Source: Streptomyces omiyaensis (GTDB lineage: Bacteria > Actinomycetota > Actinomycetes > Streptomycetales > Streptomycetaceae). From it: DNA of 64,000 nt. Shown piece after piece: positions 34,227 to 42,825 of the stretch. Under the pieces are notes generated by a model. That model was not told the DNA's origin. It did not search any database and worked only from the letters and a program-made list of their open reading frames with translations. The stretch covers positions 161,063 to 225,062 of the forward strand of contig NZ_BMVV01000012.1 of NCBI RefSeq assembly GCF_014650895.1, read 5' to 3'. The position numbers and the translations under genes are program-made. Each line of letters starts with the position of its first letter. Position 1 is the first letter of the stretch.

Positions 34227-35872
34227 GCACCCCCGCCGCCTCCCTGCTGCTCGCCGCCGACAACGCCACCACCGAGCACCGGCCACTGATCATCGCCCTC
34301 TTCGGCGCCTTCGTCATCGCCACCCTGGCCATCACCGTCTGGGCCGGCCGGCAGACCCGCAGCGCCGCCGACTTCTACGCCGGCGGCGGCCAGTTCACCG
34401 GCTTCCAGAACGGTCTCGCGATCTCCGGCGACTACATGTCCGCCGCGTCCTTCCTCGGCATCAGCGGCGCCATCGCCCTCTACGGCTACGACGGCTTCCT
34501 CTACTCCATCGGCTTCCTCGTCGCCTGGCTCGTCGCCCTGCTCCTGGTCGCCGAACCGCTGCGCAACTCCGGCCGCTTCACCATGGGCGACGTCCTCGCC
34601 TACCGGATGCGCCAGCGCCCCGTCCGCACCGCGGCCGGCACCTCCACCATCGTCGTCTCGATCTTCTACCTGCTCGCCCAGATGGCCGGAGCCGGCGTCC
34701 TCGTCTCGCTGCTCCTCGGCATCACCAGCGACGGCGGCAAGGTCGCGATCGTCGCCCTGGTCGGCGTCCTGATGATCGTCTACGTGACCATCGGCGGCAT
34801 GAAGGGCACCACCTGGGTGCAGATGGTGAAGGCGGTGCTCCTGATCGCGGGCACCCTCCTCATCACCTTCCTCATCCTGCTGAAGTTCGACTTCAACCTC
34901 TCCGACCTGCTCGGCGCCGCCGCCACCAACAGCGGCAAGGGCGACGCCTTCCTGGAGCCCGGCCTCAAGTACGGCGTCACCGAGATCTCGAAGCTCGACT
35001 TCCTCTCGCTCGGCATCGCCCTCGTCCTCGGCACCGCCGGCCTGCCGCACATCCTCATCCGCTTCTACACGGTCCCGACCGCCAAGGCCGCCCGCAAGTC
35101 GGTCAACTGGGCCATCGGCATCATCGGCGCCTTCTACCTGATGACGATCGTCCTCGGCTTCGGCGCCGCGGCCCTGCTGAGCCCCGAGACCATCACCTCC
35201 TCCAACAAGGCCGGCAACACGGCGGCGCCGCTCACCGCCCTGGAGGTCGGCGGCGGCGCCGACTCCACCGCGGGCGCGATCCTCCTCGCCGTCATCTCCG
35301 CCGTCGCCTTCGCCACCATCCTCGCGGTCGTCGCCGGCCTCACCCTCGCCTCCTCCTCGTCCTTCGCGCACGACATCTACGCCAACGTGATCAAGCGCGG
35401 CCAGGCCACCGAGAAGCAGGAGATGCGGGCCGCCCGCTGGTCCACCGTCTTCATCGGCGTCGTCTCCATCGGGCTCGGCGCCCTCGCCCGCGACCTCAAC
35501 GTCGCCGGCCTGGTCGCCCTCGCCTTCGCGGTCGCCGCCTCCGCCAACCTGCCGACGATCCTCTACTCGCTCTTCTGGAAGAGGTTCACCACCCAGGGCG
35601 CGCTCTGGTCGATCTACGGCGGCCTGGTCTCCTCCGTCGTCCTCGTCCTCTTCTCGCCGGTCGTCTCCGGCGGCCCGAACTCGATGTTCAAGGGCGTCGA
35701 CTTCCACTGGTTCCCGCTGGAGAACCCGGGCCTCGTCTCCATCCCGCTCGGCTTCCTCCTCGGCTGGCTCGGCTCGCTCCTGTCGAAGGAGGAGCCGGAC
35801 AAGGGCAAGTACGCCGAGCTGGAGGTCAAGTCCCTCACCGGCGTCGGCACCGCCGCGGCGGTCGAGCACTGA
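34223..35872 (+). CDS. Cation/acetate symporter, SSS family (ActP-like)
   Basis: A 549-residue polytopic membrane protein of the sodium:solute symporter family with about 13 helices. Signatures: ADFYAGGGQFTGFQNGLAIS and SGDYMSAASFLGISGAIALYGYDG (acetate permease type), AGLPHILIRFYTVPTAKAARKS, and SSSSFAHDIYANVIKRGQATEKQ. It imports acetate or related monocarboxylates with Na+ or H+. ATGA overlap with the DUF485 gene shows coupling, and GGAGGG lies just upstream. A 16-bp hairpin follows. Confidence 0.93.
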   Translation: MSTPAASLLLAADNATTEHRPLIIALFGAFVIATLAITVWAGRQTRSAADFYAGGGQFTGFQNGLAISGDYMSAASFLGISGAIALYGYDGFLYSIGFLVAWLVALLLVAEPLRNSGRFTMGDVLAYRMRQRPVRTAAGTSTIVVSIFYLLAQMAGAGVLVSLLLGITSDGGKVAIVALVGVLMIVYVTIGGMKGTTWVQMVKAVLLIAGTLLITFLILLKFDFNLSDLLGAAATNSGKGDAFLEPGLKYGVTEISKLDFLSLGIALVLGTAGLPHILIRFYTVPTAKAARKSVNWAIGIIGAFYLMTIVLGFGAAALLSPETITSSNKAGNTAAPLTALEVGGGADSTAGAILLAVISAVAFATILAVVAGLTLASSSSFAHDIYANVIKRGQATEKQEMRAARWSTVFIGVVSIGLGALARDLNVAGLVALAFAVAASANLPTILYSLFWKRFTTQGALWSIYGGLVSSVVLVLFSPVVSGGPNSMFKGVDFHWFPLENPGLVSIPLGFLLGWLGSLLSKEEPDKGKYAELEVKSLTGVGTAAAVEH

Positions 35873-35911
35873 CCCCTCCGCACCCGGCCGTATACGGTCC
35901 GCAGCGAAACC

Positions 35912-35945
35912 CCGGCCGCGTCGTAGAGTTCTACGACGCGGCCGG
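35912..35945 (+). terminator. Terminator after the symporter gene
   Basis: CCGGCCGCGTCGTAGA at 35912-35927 pairs perfectly with 35930-35945 around a 2-nt centre, 39 nt after the stop. It also lies 120 nt before moaA, so an operator role was considered, but stem length and position favour termination. Confidence 0.7.
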
Positions 35946-36068
35946 CCCCGTCCTCGTGACAATCGGACCGTGCCCGCCGTCCGGACCGTCACGTAGGCTC
36001 GGACGAGAAGAGGGACCCGGGGACGGGTCCGCAAAATCCCGGGGAACCGGAGAAGGGGAGAGGGACCC

Positions 36069-37058
36069 GTGCTCCTCGACACGTACGGCCGAGTCGCCAC
36101 CGACCTGCGCGTTTCCCTCACCGACCGGTGCAATCTGCGCTGCACCTACTGCATGCCCGAGGAAGGCCTGCAGTGGCTGGCCAAGCCGGACCTGCTCACC
36201 GACGACGAGATCGTCCGGCTGATCCGGATCGCCGTCACCGACCTCGGCGTCACCGAGGTCCGCTTCACCGGCGGCGAGCCGCTGCTCCGCCCCGGCCTCG
36301 TCGGCATCGTCGAGCGCTGCGCCGCCCTGGAGCCCCGCCCCCGCATGTCCCTGACGACCAACGGCATCGGCCTCAAGCGCACCGCCGCCGCCCTCAAGGC
36401 CGCCGGCCTCGACCGGGTCAACGTCTCCCTGGACACCCTGCGCCCCGAGGTCTTCAAGACCCTCACCCGCCGCGACCGCCACCACGACGTCCTCGACGGC
36501 ATGGCCGCCGCCCGCGAGGCCGGCCTCACCCCGGTGAAGGTCAACGCGGTCCTCATGCCCGGGCTCAACGACGACGAGGCGCCCGACCTCCTCGCCTGGG
36601 CCGTCCAGCAGGGGTACGAGCTCCGCTTCATCGAGCAGATGCCCCTCGACGCCCAGCACGGCTGGAAGCGCGACGGCATGATCACCGCCGGGGACATCCT
36701 GGAGTCGCTGCGCACCCGCTTCACCCTTACTCCCGAGGGGGCCCAGGAGCGCGGCTCCGCCCCGGCCGAGCGCTGGGTCGTCGACGGCGGTCCGCACACG
36801 GTCGGCGTCATCGCCTCCGTCACCCGCCCGTTCTGCCGGGCCTGCGACCGCACCCGGCTCACCGCCGACGGCCAGGTCCGCACCTGCCTCTTCGCCACCG
36901 AGGAGACCGACCTGCGGGCCGCGCTCCGCTCGGACGCGCCGGACGCGGACGTCGCGGAGCTGTGGAAGAAGGCGATGTGGGGGAAGAAGGCCGGTTCCGG
37001 TCTGGACGACCCGAGCTTCCTCCAGCCCGACCGCCCGATGTCAGCGATCGGCGGCTGA
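36069..37058 (+). CDS. moaA: GTP 3',8-cyclase (molybdenum cofactor step 1)
   Basis: A 329-residue radical-SAM enzyme. The N-terminal 4Fe-4S site is CNLRCTYC (Cys 21, 25, 28), with GGEP in VRFTGGEPLLRPG. The C-terminal cluster is CRACDRTRLTADGQVRTC (about 257-274), and the chain ends in the conserved GG needed for catalysis (SAIGG). It converts GTP to 3',8-cyclo-H2-GTP, the precursor of molybdopterin. The GTG at 36069 follows GGAGAGGG. No other moa gene is adjacent. Confidence 0.96.
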   Translation: MLLDTYGRVATDLRVSLTDRCNLRCTYCMPEEGLQWLAKPDLLTDDEIVRLIRIAVTDLGVTEVRFTGGEPLLRPGLVGIVERCAALEPRPRMSLTTNGIGLKRTAAALKAAGLDRVNVSLDTLRPEVFKTLTRRDRHHDVLDGMAAAREAGLTPVKVNAVLMPGLNDDEAPDLLAWAVQQGYELRFIEQMPLDAQHGWKRDGMITAGDILESLRTRFTLTPEGAQERGSAPAERWVVDGGPHTVGVIASVTRPFCRACDRTRLTADGQVRTCLFATEETDLRAALRSDAPDADVAELWKKAMWGKKAGSGLDDPSFLQPDRPMSAIGG

Positions 37059-37298
37059 GCCGTCCGGTCCCGCGGGGCCGGACGGGTCCTCGGATCCGGT
37101 CCACTCGGCGAACGGCACGACGTCCTTCAGGAAGCCCCGCACGCCGAGGAACTGCGCGAGGTGCTCGCGGTGCTCCTCGCAGGCGAGCCAGGTCTTGCGC
37201 CGCTCCGGAGTGTGCACCTTGGGGTTGTTCCAGGCGAGCACCCAGACGGCGTCGGCCCGGCAGCCCTTCGCGGAGCAGATCGGCTTCTCGTCACCCAC
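37041..37298 (-). CDS. Small conserved hypothetical protein with CxxxxC and CxxH
   Basis: About 85 residues, MGDEKPICSAKGCRADAVWV at the start. The pattern CSAKGC (8-13) with CEEH (about 40) could bind zinc. The rest, NNPKVHTPERRKTWLACEEHREHLAQFLGVRGFLKDVVPFAEW, looks like one compact domain. The start is uncertain: GTG codons at 37298 and 37313 both fit, and neither has a clear SD. Its 3' end overlaps moaA by 18 nt on the other strand. I recall it as a Streptomyces-conserved protein without function. Confidence 0.75.
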   Translation of the reverse strand: MGDEKPICSAKGCRADAVWVLAWNNPKVHTPERRKTWLACEEHREHLAQFLGVRGFLKDVVPFAEWTGSEDPSGPAGPDGSAADR

Positions 37299-37538
37299 GG
37301 GACCATTGATCACCGGACCATTGTCCAGCAAGGGCGATGCCGAGCAGCCACGGGGGGAGCTGCCCGGCATCGGTCCGTCGCTCCGACGGGGGATGCGGAG
37401 CGCGTACGCAGTATGTCACGGCACCCCGGGTACGGTGCACCGGAACTTCATGATTGATCTGAGCTTTTCTTGAGGTTCCCGGCGGTTTCGCCGACACGTT
37501 CCGTGACCGGCGGACACCGGTCCGGGCCGGGCGGGACC

Positions 37539-37871
37539 CTACGGCCGTTCCGCTCCGGACTCCGCCCCGTCCTCGGCCGCGCCGAGCGCCGGCCGCACCG
37601 GTGCCGGCAGGTAGGCAGACGGGAGCGAAGGGGCCGACTCGCGGCCGGCGTTCGCGATCACCACCGCGATGTACGGCAGCAGCACGCCGAGCGCCAGCGC
37701 CACGATCGCCACGTGCCGTTCCACGTTCCACAGCACCGCGGCCGCGATCACCGAGAGCGTCCGGACCGACATGGAGATGACGTACCGCCGCTGCCTGCCC
37801 CGGACGTCGTCCGCGAGCCCCTGCCGGGCCCCGGTGATCCGGAAGACCTCGGGCTCCCCTCGCTTCCGCAT
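37539..37871 (-). CDS. DUF3099 family small membrane protein
   Basis: A 110-residue protein with the DUF3099 pattern FRITGARQGLADDVRGRQRRYVISMSVRT followed by two transmembrane helices (about 36-58 and 62-82) and a Pro/Ala/Glu-rich tail. The ATG at 37871 places the family motif near the N-terminus; the frame stays open upstream without similarity. DUF3099 proteins are actinobacterial membrane proteins of unknown role. The 240-nt gap between it and the preceding minus-strand gene (37299-37538) shows no other gene. Confidence 0.8.
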   Translation of the reverse strand: MRKRGEPEVFRITGARQGLADDVRGRQRRYVISMSVRTLSVIAAAVLWNVERHVAIVALALGVLLPYIAVVIANAGRESAPSLPSAYLPAPVRPALGAAEDGAESGAERP

Positions 37872-38040
37872 CGCGTTCCACCACCCGCCGCTCGTGCCGG
37901 AGCCTCCCCGGTCCGGACCTCGGACCACCGTACGCCCACCGCCCCGGGCCGACGAGACCGGGGCACGTACGGAGGCGTCCGACATGCGCCGTATGGCCGA
38001 CGGGTCGAGACTGGGGCCACATGCGTACGAGGAGGCGACT

Positions 38041-38316
38041 ATGAGTTGGTTGTGGGCGATCATCGTCGGTTTCGTCCTGGGCCTGATCGCGAAGGCGATC
38101 CTGCCGGGGAAGCAGCAGATCCCGCTGTGGCTGACGACGGTCTTCGGCATTCTGGGCAGCGTCCTGGGCAACGCGGTCGCCACGTGGATCGGCGTCAACG
38201 ACACCAAGGGCATCGACTGGACCCGTCACCTGCTCCAGCTCCTCGGCGCCGTGCTCGTGGTCGGCGTCGGCGACATGGTCTGGGCCTCGCTCAAGGGCAA
38301 CAGGCGGCGCGCCTGA
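38041..38316 (+). CDS. GlsB/YeaQ/YmgE family stress membrane protein
   Basis: A 91-residue protein: MSWLWAIIVGFVLGLIAKAI as a first helix, a second helix LTTVFGILGSVLGNAVATWIG and a third LLQLLGAVLVVGVGDMVW. GLIAK and the Gly-zipper helices are typical of transglycosylase-associated (YeaQ) proteins. GAGGAGG stands 6 nt before the ATG, and a -10-like GAGACT lies about 28 nt upstream. It is convergent with tyrS across a strong terminator. Role: general envelope stress, poorly defined. Confidence 0.88.
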   Translation: MSWLWAIIVGFVLGLIAKAILPGKQQIPLWLTTVFGILGSVLGNAVATWIGVNDTKGIDWTRHLLQLLGAVLVVGVGDMVWASLKGNRRRA

Positions 38317-38330
38317 CGGGCCCGCGCAGC

Positions 38331-38370
38331 CCGGAGGCCCGGTACGGCGACCGCCGTGCCGGGCCTCCGG
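38331..38370. terminator. Bidirectional terminator between ymgE-like gene and tyrS
   Basis: An 18-bp stem (CCGGAGGCCCGGTACGGC with 38353-38370) has one G-T wobble and a 4-nt loop. It sits 15 nt after one stop and 22 nt after the other. Confidence 0.8.
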
Positions 38371-38391
38371 CGCGTCCCGCCGTGACGGCGC

Positions 38392-39657
38392 TCAGCCGGC
38401 GTACTCGATCGCCGCGAGGTTCTTCTTGCCGCGGCGCAGCACCAGCCACCGGCCGTGCAGCAGCTCGCCCGCCTCGACGACGGCGTCCTCCGCGGTCACC
38501 TTCGCGTTGTTCACGTAGGCGCCGCCCTCCTTCACCGTGCGCCGCGCCGCCGACTTGCTCGCCACCAGGCCGACCTCGGCGAACAGGTCCACGACCTGGC
38601 CCAGCTCGGTCACGCGCGCGTGCGGCAGCTCGGAGAGCGCGGCGGCGAGCGTCGGCTCGTCCAGCTCGGCCAGGTCGCCCTGTCCGAAGAGCGCCTTGGA
38701 GGCGTCGATGACGGCCGCGCACTGCCCGGCGCCGTGCACCAGCGTGGTGAGCTCCTCGGCCAGCGCCCGCTGGGCGGCCCGCGCCTGCGGCCGCTCCGCG
38801 GTCTGCGCCTCCAGCTCCTCCAGCTCCTCGCGGGACTTGAAGGAGAGGATCCGCATGTAGGCGGAGATGTCCCGGTCGTCCACGTTCAGCCAGAACTGGT
38901 AGAACGCGTACGGCGTGGTCATCTCCGGGTCGAGCCAGACGGCCCCGCCCTCGGTCTTGCCGAACTTGGTGCCGTCCGCCTTGACCATCAGCGGCGTCGC
39001 CAGCGCGTGCGCCTCGGCGCCCGGCTCCAGGCGGTGGATCAGGTCGAGGCCGGCCACCAGGTTGCCCCACTGGTCGGACCCGCCCTGCTGGAGGGTGCAG
39101 CCGTACCGCCGGTACAGCTCCAGGAAGTCCATGCCCTGGAGCAGCTGGTAGCTGAACTCGGTGTAGCTGATGCCCTGCTCGGACTCCAGGCGGCGGGCCA
39201 CGGAGTCCTTGGTCAGCATCTTGTTGACCCGGAAGTGCTTGCCGATGTCCCGCAGGAACTCGATCGCCGACAGGCCGGCGGTCCAGTCCAGGTTGTTCAC
39301 CATGACCGCCGCGTTCTCCCCCTCGAAGGAGAGGAAGGGCTCGATCTGCGAACGCAGCCGGTTCACCCAGTTCGCGACCGTCTCGGGGTCGTTCAGGGTG
39401 CGCTCGGCGGTCGGGCGCGGGTCGCCGATCTGGCCGGTGGCCCCGCCGACGAGCGCCAGCGGCCGGTGCCCGGCCTGCTGGAGCCGGCGGACGGTGAGCA
39501 CCTGGACCAGGTGGCCGACGTGGAGACTGGCCGCGGTCGGGTCGAAACCGCAATAGAACGTGACGGGACCGTCCGCGAGAGCCTTGCGCAGGGCGTCCTC
39601 GTCGGTGGACTGGGCGAAGAGCCCACGCCACTTCAGCTCGTCGACGATGTCCGTCAC
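38392..39657 (-). CDS. tyrS: Tyrosine--tRNA ligase
   Basis: A 421-residue class I synthetase. The HIGH motif is HVGH in CGFDPTAASLHVGHLVQV (about 47-50), the tyrosine pocket is in YTEFSYQLLQGMDF and GGSDQWGN, and the KMSKS variant is KFGKT. The C-terminal S4 RNA-binding domain (about 355-420) ends GKKNLAAIEYAG. The GTG at 39657 is preceded by GGAG at about 11 nt. It follows tldE by 50 nt on the same strand, so there is no room for a T-box leader. Confidence 0.96.
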   Translation of the reverse strand: MTDIVDELKWRGLFAQSTDEDALRKALADGPVTFYCGFDPTAASLHVGHLVQVLTVRRLQQAGHRPLALVGGATGQIGDPRPTAERTLNDPETVANWVNRLRSQIEPFLSFEGENAAVMVNNLDWTAGLSAIEFLRDIGKHFRVNKMLTKDSVARRLESEQGISYTEFSYQLLQGMDFLELYRRYGCTLQQGGSDQWGNLVAGLDLIHRLEPGAEAHALATPLMVKADGTKFGKTEGGAVWLDPEMTTPYAFYQFWLNVDDRDISAYMRILSFKSREELEELEAQTAERPQARAAQRALAEELTTLVHGAGQCAAVIDASKALFGQGDLAELDEPTLAAALSELPHARVTELGQVVDLFAEVGLVASKSAARRTVKEGGAYVNNAKVTAEDAVVEAGELLHGRWLVLRRGKKNLAAIEYAG

Positions 39658-39707
39658 GGTCGTCAGTCTCCTTGGATAGTTACGGGTGACAGCCCAGTCT
39701 AGGCGGG

Positions 39708-41111
39708 TCAGACGCCCTTGCTGACCGAGCTCATGTTGAAGTCGGGCACCCGCAGCGCGGGCATCGCGGCCCGGGTGAACCAGTCGCTCCACTCGCGCGG
39801 CAGGGTCCGCTCCGTCCGGCCCGCCTCGCTGGCGCGCGAGAGCAGGTCCACCGGGGACTCGTTGAACCGGAAGTTGTTGACCTCGCCGACCACCTCGCCG
39901 TTCTCGACGAGGTAGACGCCGTCCCGGGTCAGACCGGTGAGCAGCAGCGTCGCCGGATCGACCTCGCGGATGTACCAGAGGCAGGTGAGCAGGAGCCCGC
40001 GCCCGGTGGCGGCCACCATCTCCTCCAGCGAGCGGTCGCCCCCGCCGTCCAGGATCAGGTTCCCGGCCCCCGGCGCCACCGGCAGACCGGTGAGGCCCGC
40101 CGTGTGCCGGGTGGTGAGGAGGCGGTCGAGGACGCCGGCCCGCATCCACTCCACCGGGGCGACCGGCAGGCCGTTGTCGAAGACCGAGGCCTCGTCGCCG
40201 GAGGCGTGCGCGATCACGAAGGGCTCGGACTCCAGGCCCGGCTCGTTCGGGTCGCTGCGCAGGGTCAGCGGCAGCGGGGAGAGGGTCTCGCCGAGCCGGG
40301 TGCCGCCGCCGGGGCGGGAGAAGACCGTCCGGCCCTCCACCGCGTCCCGGGCCGCCGAGGACCACAGCTGGTAGATCAGCAGGTCGGCCACGGCGGACGG
40401 CGGCAGCAGCGTCTCGTACCGGCCCGCCGGCAGCTCGATCCGCCGCTCGGCCCAGCCGAGCCGGACGGCCAGCTCGGCGTCGAGCGCCGCCGGGTCGACG
40501 TCCTTGAAGTCCCGGGTGGAGCGCCCGGCCCAGGCGGAGCGCGGCCGGCCCTCGGCGGTCGCGACGGACTTGGCGTTGAGCTCCAGGGTGCCGTTGGGCT
40601 GGTCGTGCCGCAGCCGCAGCCCGGTCGAGGTGCCCAGGTAGGTGGAGGTCAGCTCGTGGTTCGCGAAGCCGTACAGCTCCCGGCCGCCGGCGCGCGCGCG
40701 TGCGAACGCCTCGCCGAGCGCCGGGGCGAAGTCGGCGAAGACGGCGGAGGAGGTCTCGACGGGCGCGTCGGCGAAGTCGGGGGAGGAGGGCACGCCCTCC
40801 ACCAGCGGCTGCGCGTCCTCGGCGGGCCCGGCCGCCCGGGCCGCCGCCTCGGCGGCCCGGACCAGCGGCTCCAGGTCCTCCGCGGTCACCGCGGAGCGGG
40901 ACACCACGCCGGAGGCGGTGCCCTCGGCGCCGTCCACCGTGGCGATCACGGTGAGGGTGCGGCCCCGGGTCACGCCGTTCGTGGTGAGCGCGTTGCCCGC
41001 CCAGCGCAGGTTGGCCGAGGACTCCTCGTCCGCGATGACGACGCACCCGTCCGCGCGGGACAGCTCCAGCGCCCGCTCGACGATCTCGTACGGCTTGCTG
41101 ACGCGGCTCAT
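39708..41111 (-). CDS. tldE: TldE/PmbA family metallopeptidase subunit
   Basis: A 467-residue protein starting MSRVSKPYEIVERALELSRA. It has the PmbA/TldE layout with an N-terminal alpha/beta domain (1-190) and a C-terminal beta domain containing GRYETLLPPSAVADLL, VFDNGLPVAPVEW and the family's EEMVAATGRGLLLTCLWYIR. It lacks the HExxxH of TldD, as expected of the partner. TldD/TldE form a hetero-oligomeric protease that degrades unfolded peptides and matures some RiPPs. The start overlaps the tldD stop (ATGA). Confidence 0.9.
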   Translation of the reverse strand: MSRVSKPYEIVERALELSRADGCVVIADEESSANLRWAGNALTTNGVTRGRTLTVIATVDGAEGTASGVVSRSAVTAEDLEPLVRAAEAAARAAGPAEDAQPLVEGVPSSPDFADAPVETSSAVFADFAPALGEAFARARAGGRELYGFANHELTSTYLGTSTGLRLRHDQPNGTLELNAKSVATAEGRPRSAWAGRSTRDFKDVDPAALDAELAVRLGWAERRIELPAGRYETLLPPSAVADLLIYQLWSSAARDAVEGRTVFSRPGGGTRLGETLSPLPLTLRSDPNEPGLESEPFVIAHASGDEASVFDNGLPVAPVEWMRAGVLDRLLTTRHTAGLTGLPVAPGAGNLILDGGGDRSLEEMVAATGRGLLLTCLWYIREVDPATLLLTGLTRDGVYLVENGEVVGEVNNFRFNESPVDLLSRASEAGRTERTLPREWSDWFTRAAMPALRVPDFNMSSVSKGV

Positions 41112-42640
41112 CGACCGGCCTCCTGCGTCGTGTTGAGAATGTTGACGCCCCGGAAGAGGGCGGAGGGGCAGCCGTGCGAGACGGCGGCCACCTGGCCCGG
41201 CTGGGCCTTGCCGCAGTTGAAGGCGCCGCCGAGGACGTACGTCTGCGGGCCGCCGACCTGCTCCATCGAGCCCCAGAAGTCGGTGGTGGTGGCCTGGTAC
41301 GCCACGTCCCGCAGCTGCCCGGCCAGCCGGCCGTTCTCGATGCGGAAGAAGCGCTGTCCGGTGAACTGGAAGTTGTACCGCTGCATGTCGATCGACCAGG
41401 ACCGGTCGCCGACCACGTAGATGCCCCGCTCCACGCCGCCGATCAGGTCCTCGGTGGACAGGCCGCCCGGGTCGGGCCGGAGCGAGACGTTCGCCATCCG
41501 CTGCACCGGCACGTGCGCGGGGGAGTCCGCGAAGGCGCAGCCGTTGGACCGGCCCAGGCCGGTGAGCTTCGCGATCCGCCGGTCCAGCTGGTAGCCGACG
41601 AGCGTGCCGTCCTTCACCAGGTCCCAGGACTGTCCCTCGACGCCCTCGTCGTCGTACCCGATCGTCGCCAGCCCGTGCTCGGCCGTGCGGTCGCCCGTCA
41701 CGTTCATCACGGAGGAGCCGTACGCCAGCTTGCCCAGCCGGTCGAAGGTGGCGAAGGAGGTGCCCGCGTACGCCGCCTCGTAGCCGAGCGCCCGGTCCAG
41801 CTCGGTGGCGTGCCCGATGGACTCGTGGATCGTCAGCCACAGGTTCGACGGGTCGACGACCAGGTCGTAGCGCCCGGCCTCGACGCTCGGCGCCCGCATC
41901 TTCTCGGCGAGCAGCTCCGGGATCTCCTCCAGCTCCCCGTCCCAGTCCCAGCCGGTCCCGGTCAGGTACTCCCAGCCCCGGCCGACCGGCGGCGCGATCG
42001 TCCGCATCGAGTCGAACTCGCCGGTGGTGCCGTCGACCGCGGTCGCGGTGAGCTGCGGGTGGAGCCGCACCCGCTGCTGGGTGGTGACGGTGCCCGCCGT
42101 GTCCGCGTAGAACTTGTTCTCGAAGACGGTGAGCAGGGAGGCGTCCACGTGCGCCACCCCGTCGGCCCGCAGCAGCCGCGCCGACCAGTCGGCGAGCAGC
42201 GCGCTCTTCTCCTCGGCCGGCACCGAGAACGGGTCGATCTCGTACGAGGAGATCCACGTCCGGTCGGCGTGGACCGGCTCCGCCGCCAGCTCCACGCGCT
42301 CGTCCGAGCCGGCCGCCGCGATCACCCGCGCCGACAGCTGGGCCATGGCCACGGCCTGCGAGGCGACCCGGGCCGCCCCGTCCATGGTCAGATCGACCCC
42401 GGAGGCGAAGCCCCAGGCCCCGCCGTGCACCACCCGCACCGCGTACCCGAGGTCGGTGGTGTCCGACGAACCCGCCGGCTTGGCGTCCCGCAGCCGCCAC
42501 GAGGCGCTGCGCACCCTTTCGAGGCGGAAGTCGGCGTGCTCGGCGCCGAGCGCCCGCGCCCGCGCGAGCGCCGCGTCGGCGAGCGCCCTCAGCGGAAGGG
42601 CCGTGAAGGCCGGATCGATGGAATGGGCCCCAGTTGGCAC
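41108..42640 (-). CDS. tldD: TldD family metallopeptidase
   Basis: A 510-residue protein with the zinc-binding motif HESIGHATELDRALG (about residue 270) and the TldD C-terminal signature RMANVSLRPDPGGLSTEDLI. It is the catalytic partner of the overlapping tldE. The GTG at 42640 has AGGAGA 6 nt upstream and gives MPTGAHSIDPAFTALP; upstream in-frame codons lack similarity. The gene is divergent from fabG across a gap with two inverted repeats. No RiPP precursor was seen nearby, so a housekeeping role is likely. Confidence 0.92.
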   Translation of the reverse strand: MPTGAHSIDPAFTALPLRALADAALARARALGAEHADFRLERVRSASWRLRDAKPAGSSDTTDLGYAVRVVHGGAWGFASGVDLTMDGAARVASQAVAMAQLSARVIAAAGSDERVELAAEPVHADRTWISSYEIDPFSVPAEEKSALLADWSARLLRADGVAHVDASLLTVFENKFYADTAGTVTTQQRVRLHPQLTATAVDGTTGEFDSMRTIAPPVGRGWEYLTGTGWDWDGELEEIPELLAEKMRAPSVEAGRYDLVVDPSNLWLTIHESIGHATELDRALGYEAAYAGTSFATFDRLGKLAYGSSVMNVTGDRTAEHGLATIGYDDEGVEGQSWDLVKDGTLVGYQLDRRIAKLTGLGRSNGCAFADSPAHVPVQRMANVSLRPDPGGLSTEDLIGGVERGIYVVGDRSWSIDMQRYNFQFTGQRFFRIENGRLAGQLRDVAYQATTTDFWGSMEQVGGPQTYVLGGAFNCGKAQPGQVAAVSHGCPSALFRGVNILNTTQEAGR

Positions 42641-42716
42641 AGCTGTCTCCTGTCGTGTGACACCGGTCGTCCCGATCATGTCGCGCTTTGGGCCGTGATG
42701 CCCAGGCAATTCTGTA

Positions 42717-42775
42717 GGGACCCGACAGTGGCATGCTGACGCCACTGTCAGGGCCCGATTCCGCGGATCGCGGAA
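42717..42775. promoter_or_regulatory. Two adjacent inverted repeats in the tldD/fabG divergent promoter
   Basis: Repeat A: GACAGTGGC pairs with GCCACTGTC around an 8-nt centre, extended by imperfect GGGACCC/GGGCCC arms (42717-42756). Repeat B: TTCCGCG-GAT-CGCGGAA (42759-42775), perfect. They end about 50 nt before the fabG start and 77 nt before the tldD start. Likely operator sites of an unidentified regulator; repeat A could also act as a hairpin. Confidence 0.5.
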
Positions 42776-42825
42776 CGGGCCGATAGGTTTCGATGTACCA
42801 GACCGCTGATCGAAAGGGTGATCCG

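Noticed and set aside
37440..37490. Seven-codon ORF MIDLSFS upstream of the small minus-strand genes
   Set aside because: No SD, no plus-strand gene directly downstream to regulate, and chance occurrence is likely.
39658..39707. T-box leader for tyrS
   Set aside because: Only 50 nt separate tldE and tyrS, too short for a T-box, and no T-box motif is visible.
41108..42640. TldD/TldE as maturation protease of a local RiPP cluster
   Set aside because: No precursor peptide or modifying enzyme was seen between tyrS and fabI.
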